From Heterodera schachtii (taxonomy: Eukaryota > Nematoda > Chromadorea > Rhabditida > Heteroderidae): 64,000 nucleotides of DNA. Location of the stretch: positions 1,468,697 to 1,532,696 of the forward strand of contig SIJG01000015.1 in the NCBI GenBank assembly GCA_023374025.1, read 5' to 3'. Shown piece after piece: positions 58,428 through 64,000 of this stretch. The position numbers and the translations under genes were made by a program. The first letter of the stretch is position 1, and every line of letters begins with the position of its first letter. Below the pieces are notes generated by a model. It did not search any database, was not told where the DNA came from, and worked only from the letters and a program-made list of their open reading frames with translations.

Positions 58428-61400
58428 ATGAATATTATTGTACTTCTTTTCATTTTATCGGCTTATATGGCCAAATTTGGCCATGGAATGGACCGGCGAC
58501 CGGCAAATGCCGACGGAAAAGAGACGAAAAGCAAAATCAGCAGACGGACACCGCTCCAATCAACACAAGCGAATCAGCAACAACCGCAGCAACAGCAGCA
58601 GGAGGTGATGACGACGACTGTTGGACAAAACATTGTGCCAAGAAATGACCCAAACGGAATGCCAAACCCAATGCCAGCGAACAATTCAAATCTAACACCG
58701 CAACAGAAGCAGGTGAGAAATTGGTACCTCGGACCAGTAACTCGAAAATGCCATGAAATTCACTTAAATTGCCATCGGCTAAGGATTTCGGCAATTATTG
58801 GTCAACCAACGCCCATTTCAGAGACCAATGGACACTCATCAAACAGAAGGGCATTTACTGAAATTAAAAATGCCAATGGAAGTTGACGACGTGGAAGAGG
58901 AAAACTTTGTCAGATTGAGAGAAACGAATCAAACCAAAATGGACACTTTAAACAAAGAAATTGCCGAAACAGTTTCACAGGAAAATATAACCAAATTGGG
59001 TAAAATCGCAAATTACACAGATTAAAAAACAAATAAAATAAATTAATTCCAGAAAAAGTCATTTGGCATATTTTTGCTCTCACTTTTCAAATTGTCGGCA
59101 TTGAACTTAATCCCACTGATCAAATAACGCGAATTCTTCAACGAACATTGAATTTCGATCAGTTGGCATTGGCACTTTGCAATTCGAATTCCGAATTGGT
59201 TCTCAATAGCATTACGACTCATTTGGTCAACAATGAGCATTTGAAAAAGAAAGCAATATTTGCCAATATTTTTAGCCGAATAAATAGTCAGGCAAAAGGC
59301 ATTTTTGGACAACCACTCGGGTAGTGCTTAATATTTTAATTAATTTACACACAAATGATGGGGAGAGCATTTTTAAAAAATTTAAAATAAAAAATAAATA
59401 TAAATCCAAATTTAGCGGTTCGAACCAGTGTTTCTATGGCGTTCAAAAAGCGCCGGCAAAAACACGGCACCCCCCCCCCCCCCCCTAATTTGGACGTTTC
59501 TTAAATCAGTAACAATTTGCATTTTGACAATTCGAAATATTTTGAAGCAAATCAAATTTCACCTTTATTGATAGCCATGGACCGAAGATTCTCTTTTCAT
59601 AGGCAAAAATTCAAAAAACAAAGTTACTTTTCAACAAAATTAATTTCCGGTTTCTGTTGACACCTTTTTTGACTCATCAGTAGGGCTTCCATTTTTAGGC
59701 ATAAAAAATCGCGAAATAGGCACCTAAAAAGGCATTAAAAAATCGCAAAATAGGCATTAAATAGGCACAAAAATCCGCGAATAGGCACGAAAATAGGCAA
59801 AAAAATTTTTTTATTAACGCTTTTTAGGTAGCAAATCAAGTAAAAACTTAATCAAAAAACTTAATTTTGCTTATATTTCAATTGTTTTAAGTTTTTGTCG
59901 AATAAAGACATTTTTTAAACCAAAAATTTTTATTATTAAATAATAATTGAATTTTGGGGATCAATTTTTGTGAAATTTTTTTTCAATTCTTAGGGGTGTA
60001 TTTTCTGAAAATTTTTCGGGCGATTCTTAGGGGTGTAATTTTCATTTTTGTTAAGAATTTTTCCGAAAATCCTGAAAAAAGGCGCCAAAAATGGCGAAAT
60101 AGGCACAAAAATAGGCATTTAGGCATTAAGCACAAAAATTCCAAAATAGGCAAAAATAGGCATTATAAAAGTCATCGTAGACACCCCAAACCAAGCGGAA
60201 AATGCTTTTGTCGTGCTTATCAGTACGTATTAAGTGCGCAAAAATTTTAGGCATTTGCCTAAAAATGGAAGCCCTACTCATCAGCAGAAGACAATCATTT
60301 AAATTCACTAATTTCTCTCGCATTGTCAGTTTAATTGACGCCAATGTCCAGCAAATGGGAGGCGACCGAGTTGAGAATGGCGAAATGAAAAGGCTCAAAG
60401 TGTTCTTCTATTATGTTCGCTTGTTCAGGGAATTGCTCGGACTTTTGGAAATGCCATTCAGCGGAAAAGTGCCACAAATTGTGGCAGAAGAAATCAGTGA
60501 AAAGAAAGTGATTCTTTTTTGTATAGGAACGGCCAAGAAACAAATTGAGAACGAATTCGAAAAGATTGTCAGGGGACAAAATGTCAACAGTGCCAAAGGG
60601 GAACAAATGGTGAAGCAAAAATTATTTAGCTAATTTAACTGAATTTAATTAGAGTCCGGACGGGACCGGGGCCCCGCCGGGATTTTGCCGTAACTCTCGC
60701 TCCCAGTTTTTAGACAAAACGCCGGGGGGATTCCCAGAAAACAGGCCTTCCGGTCCCGGGATTACGTCTCTCGACCCATTTTAATCATTTAAAAATCGTT
60801 AAATAATTGGGACAGATAAAGGCTATGCAAAAACTGGAGGAATTATTCTGCGAAAATGAAAGAATACATTTGGCATCTGTGGCCATTTCGTTCACTTTGC
60901 GCGTCCTTTTACGGCGTCACGCGATGAGAGGTGAACTTCTCAAATTGATGGCTGAAGTTCAAACAGACAACATCATTTGTGTGCTGCTCAGCAAAGAGCC
61001 GGTTGACCTTTTTCAGATTGCCAAGTCGAGTCTCAATTGGACGGACAGGTCGAAAAACTATTCAAAAATGCCATAGGGTTGCGTCCCGGCACCCAACCCG
61101 GCCCGACATTTTTTGGTGTATAGTTTCCCCCCCCCCCCGCTCAAAATATGTTTGGTTTTAAAAAAAGCCCTGAAGACTTGCTTCTGGGGTATTACGGGTT
61201 GCTGATCACAATATAGCATTCTTTCGATCATTTCGATCTCCTAACCACAATTCCAATAAAAAATCGAAACGCGAGGGTTCAAAGCAGTACGGATGGTTAT
61301 TTAATGACTGTATAAAGGTTTTGAATAATTTTCGCGTGTTTAGATTTCGAACAATTTCTGAACATAAATGCGAAATGAAAAAATAAATAATAAATTTGAT

Positions 61401-61822
61401 CTTTTGTTCGAAAGTTTTAAGATTTCATTGAAACGAGCAGATATTTCGGTATTTTTAGAATTGAAATTGTCCCAGCGTTCGTCCGCATTTTCAATTCGGC
61501 AATGCAATTAAGTAATGAGGAATTTGGTACAAATGACCAACAATTCAAAACTGCACGGATCGGCAAAGTTTTTGTGGAAGTGTTCCGGGCGACCAAAAAA
61601 TTGGTTAATTGTGAGGCCAATTCGCCGAGGATCAAATTATTAATGGCTTTTCTTGATGAAAGTATTGGCCAATTAGACGCATTCTTTTGCCGATTTAATT
61701 TGGCCAAAAAAGAAATGATTCGCAACAGAACGACGGAGAAGGGATTCATCAGTGACTATTTGATGGAAAATTGCATTAATTACATAATTAAAACGAATGA
61801 TGCCAGCAGAAAAAGCGGCTAA
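58428..61822 (+). CDS. Secreted protein of unknown function (549 residues)
   Basis: Six exons (58428-58712, 58822-58999, 59053-59320, 60288-60609, 60816-61048, 61459-61822) close on one frame. A signal peptide (MNIIVLLFILSAYMAKFGHG) leads into a low-complexity Gln/Asn-rich part (QQQPQQQQQEVM, GMPNPMPANN), then an all-helical C-terminal 400 residues: NKEIAETVSQENITKL, VIWHIFALTFQIVGIEL, LALALCNSNSELVLNSI, FYYVRLFRELLGLL, ERIHLASVAISFTLRVLL, LLMAFLDESIGQLDAFF. There are no transmembrane segments beyond the signal and few cysteines. I recognise no family. Intron 3 was enlarged by a hAT-like element whose right edge lies 11 bases from the exon 4 acceptor. Secretion is clear; effector function is inference. 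Confidence 0.75.
59681..60276. mobile_element. hAT-like element next to a splice acceptor
   Basis: Ends TAGGGCTTCCATTTTTAGGC and the exact complement GCCTAAAAATGGAAGCCCTA, with identical 8-bp duplications CTCATCAG at 59673-59680 and 60277-60284. Subterminal regions carry many AAATAGGCA units. 596 bases without coding capacity. Confidence 0.9.
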
Positions 61823-62535
61823 ACAAAAAAGAAACAATTCGGAGAAATTTTAGCAAATTCCATTAAAACATGTATAATTTTTTCTCCGCCGGACATGGAA
61901 ATTTTCGGAATTTTACCTAAAAATCAAGAAGACTGTCAATTTCGGTGTAAAATCTGTTAATTGCATAAAAAATTCCAAAAATTTCTCGACAATTGAAAAG
62001 TCTCCAATATTTTTTAAATTATATATTAAATATGGGTGGACTAATGAGATCCGTATTTTTTATTCAAATATAAAATTAAATATGGTCAAATTCGTTGATT
62101 TGTTCTGGAATAGTGACAATAATAATTGACATAATCAAACTTTGAATGGCATCAATAAAATAATGGCAAGAAATGACAATAATTATCAATGAATATAAAT
62201 CAATTTGCTGTTGTTTTATAACGGCATTTGGCCAATTGCGCACCAACGGTCGTAAACCTAATATTTTTTTTATTTTGGCATTTAATTTTTGTAAATTTTA
62301 ATGATCGGATTCATCAGCCCTGTAAAAGAGGCGTTGGTCTTTCGGATGGTGCCCAATTCGCAAATCCGCCGGCCGCGTTGGGCCAAACGTTGGGCGGGGG
62401 TGGGGGGGGAATGGGAAACGGCATTGCGTCGTCACAAAATCAAATAAAAGTGATCAAATTAAGCGACTGATAATAATCTTTGGCACCTCAAAATTAAATT
62501 GACGGCATTTCAAAAATGATGCTCAATTAAATTAT
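61823..62535. other. Short intergenic stretch with an ambiguous coding-like piece
   Basis: At 62310-62470 both strands have plausible frames: plus reads GVGLSDGAQFANPPAALGQT; minus reads NVWPNAAGGFANWAPSERPT. Neither could be joined to a neighbour, so it is not assigned. Confidence 0.3.
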
Positions 62536-63962
62536 TTATTGCTCTGTTTTCAGCGACGACCGATTAATATTTGGGGTGATCGAAGCCAACTTTTGCACGC
62601 TGTTGTTGATGCCCGTCTGCAGTTGGACAAGCGTATAAATGCTAAAAGTCATTAAAATAAAATTCGTTTATTGCTTTAACTTTATTTTCTTTTCGAAGTT
62701 TCAGTGGAATGGCCAACCTGTTCAGTGCCATGTCCAACTGTTTTTCCAAACGGCAAACCCGCGAATCCAATTGGCTAAGCATCTGAAATGAATTATGACA
62801 TGTGATAAAAAGTGTTTTAAGGTGCATTCAATTCATAATTGTCTATTTCGTCCTTTGTCGGCTTTTTGCTTGTAATTAATTACTTCTCTAATTGATTTTT
62901 GTCCTTTGTCGGCTTTTTCTTAGCCATCCTTTGTTTCTTCTGATCATTCCTTTTTGACTTGCCTGCTCCAATTTGTTGCTGCTCCCAGCCGATGTCCGAA
63001 GGTCGGCCACAGTGTTGCGCAACTCTTTCAGTTCGTTGGCCACCAATTGCTGCTGATGATTTCCATCATCGCCAGCACCGAAATTACTGGCTTGTGTTGT
63101 TGTGGCCGTTGTTAGCGATGTGGCCGGCGACATTTCCTTAAAGAGCGAACAATTTATGAGTTCACCAATTAACTAATTGATCAATTAATATTTCCCAAGT
63201 TCTTAAACTTGTGCGTTCAAGCCAACCTTAAAAAGCCGTCCGACCACCTCCTGCGGTTGCTGTTGCTGAACATTGTGTCCGTGCGCTTGTTCAGCCATTG
63301 ACGTTCCGTTTTCTGAAGAAATGCGCAACAATGGGTTGGTGCCGTTGTTGCTGCCATGTGTCCAGTTTGGCGCTGTTGCTGCCGGTGGTGTCGAAGCGGG
63401 GAATTTGTGCGCATTGCTTGCCAAATGGGCGATCAAGTCGCGTGCTTGAATTTGTAAAGCATAAATTAATATTAGTCTAACAAAATGGAAATATTTAATA
63501 CAAAATGTGTAACAATTTTATTCACATTTCAGCAAATTCCCTCTTAAATTCAGCCCATTTTTAATGGTTTAATATTTTATACGTTTTCTGAAGTGTTTTC
63601 CGCACAGCTGACATTGGGTGGCCAATTTGCTCGAGGCAGCGGCAGCAGAAACAGCCGCAGTTGAAGAAGCATCATTTTGATGATTCTGTTGTTGTTGTTG
63701 CTGCTGCTGATCAGTCAATGAAGAAACTTGCTGCAAAATGCGCATTATCTCATCATTGGTCGCCTGCATTTGCTGCGGATTGGACAGATCGGCGGAAGAG
63801 TCTGAGAAATTATCACGGTAAATAGGCACAAAATATCACGGTAATTAATACGCCCTTATTAGGAGGAGCAGTGCGTTCAATTGTGGTCACTTTTAAAAGC
63901 GATTATCACACTGATCAGAAACAAAAAAAAGTGGGAAAGGCATTTACCGAAGAAGTCATGAA
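62536..63962 (-). CDS. C2H2 zinc-finger protein, 5' part outside the window
   Basis: Exons 63962-63948, 63801-63584 (approximate), 63444-63227, 63136-62963, 62782 to about 62690 and a last exon ending at 62536. A Gln-rich segment (SLTDQQQQQQQQNHQ) precedes CQLCGKHFRKPRDLIAHLAS plus NAH, a canonical C-x2-C-x12-H-x5-H finger split by an intron. Pro/Asn-rich linkers follow and then a predicted coiled coil (ELKELRNTVADLRTSA, LDSRVCRLEKQLDMALNRL). One finger with Gln-rich and coiled-coil parts suggests a nuclear regulator. The intron after KLEQ uses a textbook GC donor (CAG|GCAAGT). The start lies to the right of the window, and the join to the last exon is not solved. Confidence 0.65.
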
Positions 63963-64000
63963 CTAAAGCCGGGAATTGCCGGCCTAAAACCATTTTTGCC

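Noticed and set aside
1..64000. CRISPR arrays, bacterial operons or horizontally acquired bacterial genes
   Set aside because: No spaced direct repeats and no intronless bacterial-type genes; all recognised genes have eukaryotic introns.

Overview
The window is nuclear DNA of a plant-parasitic nematode, most likely a cyst nematode (Heteroderinae, Globodera or Heterodera type). The DNA is AT-rich and the genes are cut into many small exons by introns of about 45 to 300 bases. It carries a nematode major sperm protein gene and a nematode cuticle collagen. It also carries a signal-peptide-bearing member of the eukaryotic glutathione synthetase family, a type known as an expanded effector family in cyst nematodes, and a venom-allergen-like (CAP) gene. 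I built gene models by hand from splice sites. In eleven of them (GSS-like, both Gly/Cys-rich copies, the 60-residue protein, MSP, kinase, CAP protein, amino acid transporter, NTPDase, collagen, 549-residue protein) all exon phases close on one reading frame. The 20-exon RING/UIM gene and the 136-residue gene also close. The MATH-BTB, tandem-HTH and zinc-finger models each have one unresolved join.

Layout. Minus strand 1-158 is an exon running off the left edge. 1045-4067 (-) is a secreted glutathione-synthetase-like protein. 5355-6279 (-) and 18231-19770 (+) are two copies of a secreted Gly/Pro/Cys-rich repeat protein, the arms of a large inverted duplication. Between the arms lie a MATH-BTB gene (7717-9995, -), a 60-residue protein and an MSP gene sharing one divergent promoter (11731-12054, -; 12970-13405, +), and a secreted protein-kinase-like gene (14849-16872, -). 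A venom-allergen-like protein (20421-21575, -), an SLC36-type amino acid transporter (23065-26633, -) and an ENTPD5/6-type NTPDase (28635-32988, -) follow. After a gene-poor stretch come a protein of three tandem helix-turn-helix exons behind a hydrophobic N-terminus (38199-39555, +), a 136-residue secreted protein (40809-41948, -) and the collagen (43591-45082, -). Next are a 20-exon secreted RING-H2/UIM protein (47252-55338, +), a 549-residue secreted protein I cannot assign (58428-61822, +) and part of a C2H2 zinc-finger gene (62536 to beyond the right edge, -).

Non-autonomous DNA transposons are frequent. Four have exact or one-mismatch 8-bp target duplications (10131-10500, 12069-12685, 41121-41289, 59681-60276) and look hAT-like; a fifth (10863-11469) also has an 8-bp duplication. 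Several sit at functional places: the 5' leader next to the MSP promoter, a few bases from a splice acceptor, or inside introns. There is also a foldback element of about 1.1 kb (56201-57296).

The common theme is secretion: at least seven genes start with a signal peptide, and four of these look like intracellular enzyme or regulator types (glutathione synthetase, kinase, RING ligase, DNA-binding HTH) that would make sense inside a host plant cell. That these are effectors is inference. Non-canonical GC-AG introns recur in at least six genes.
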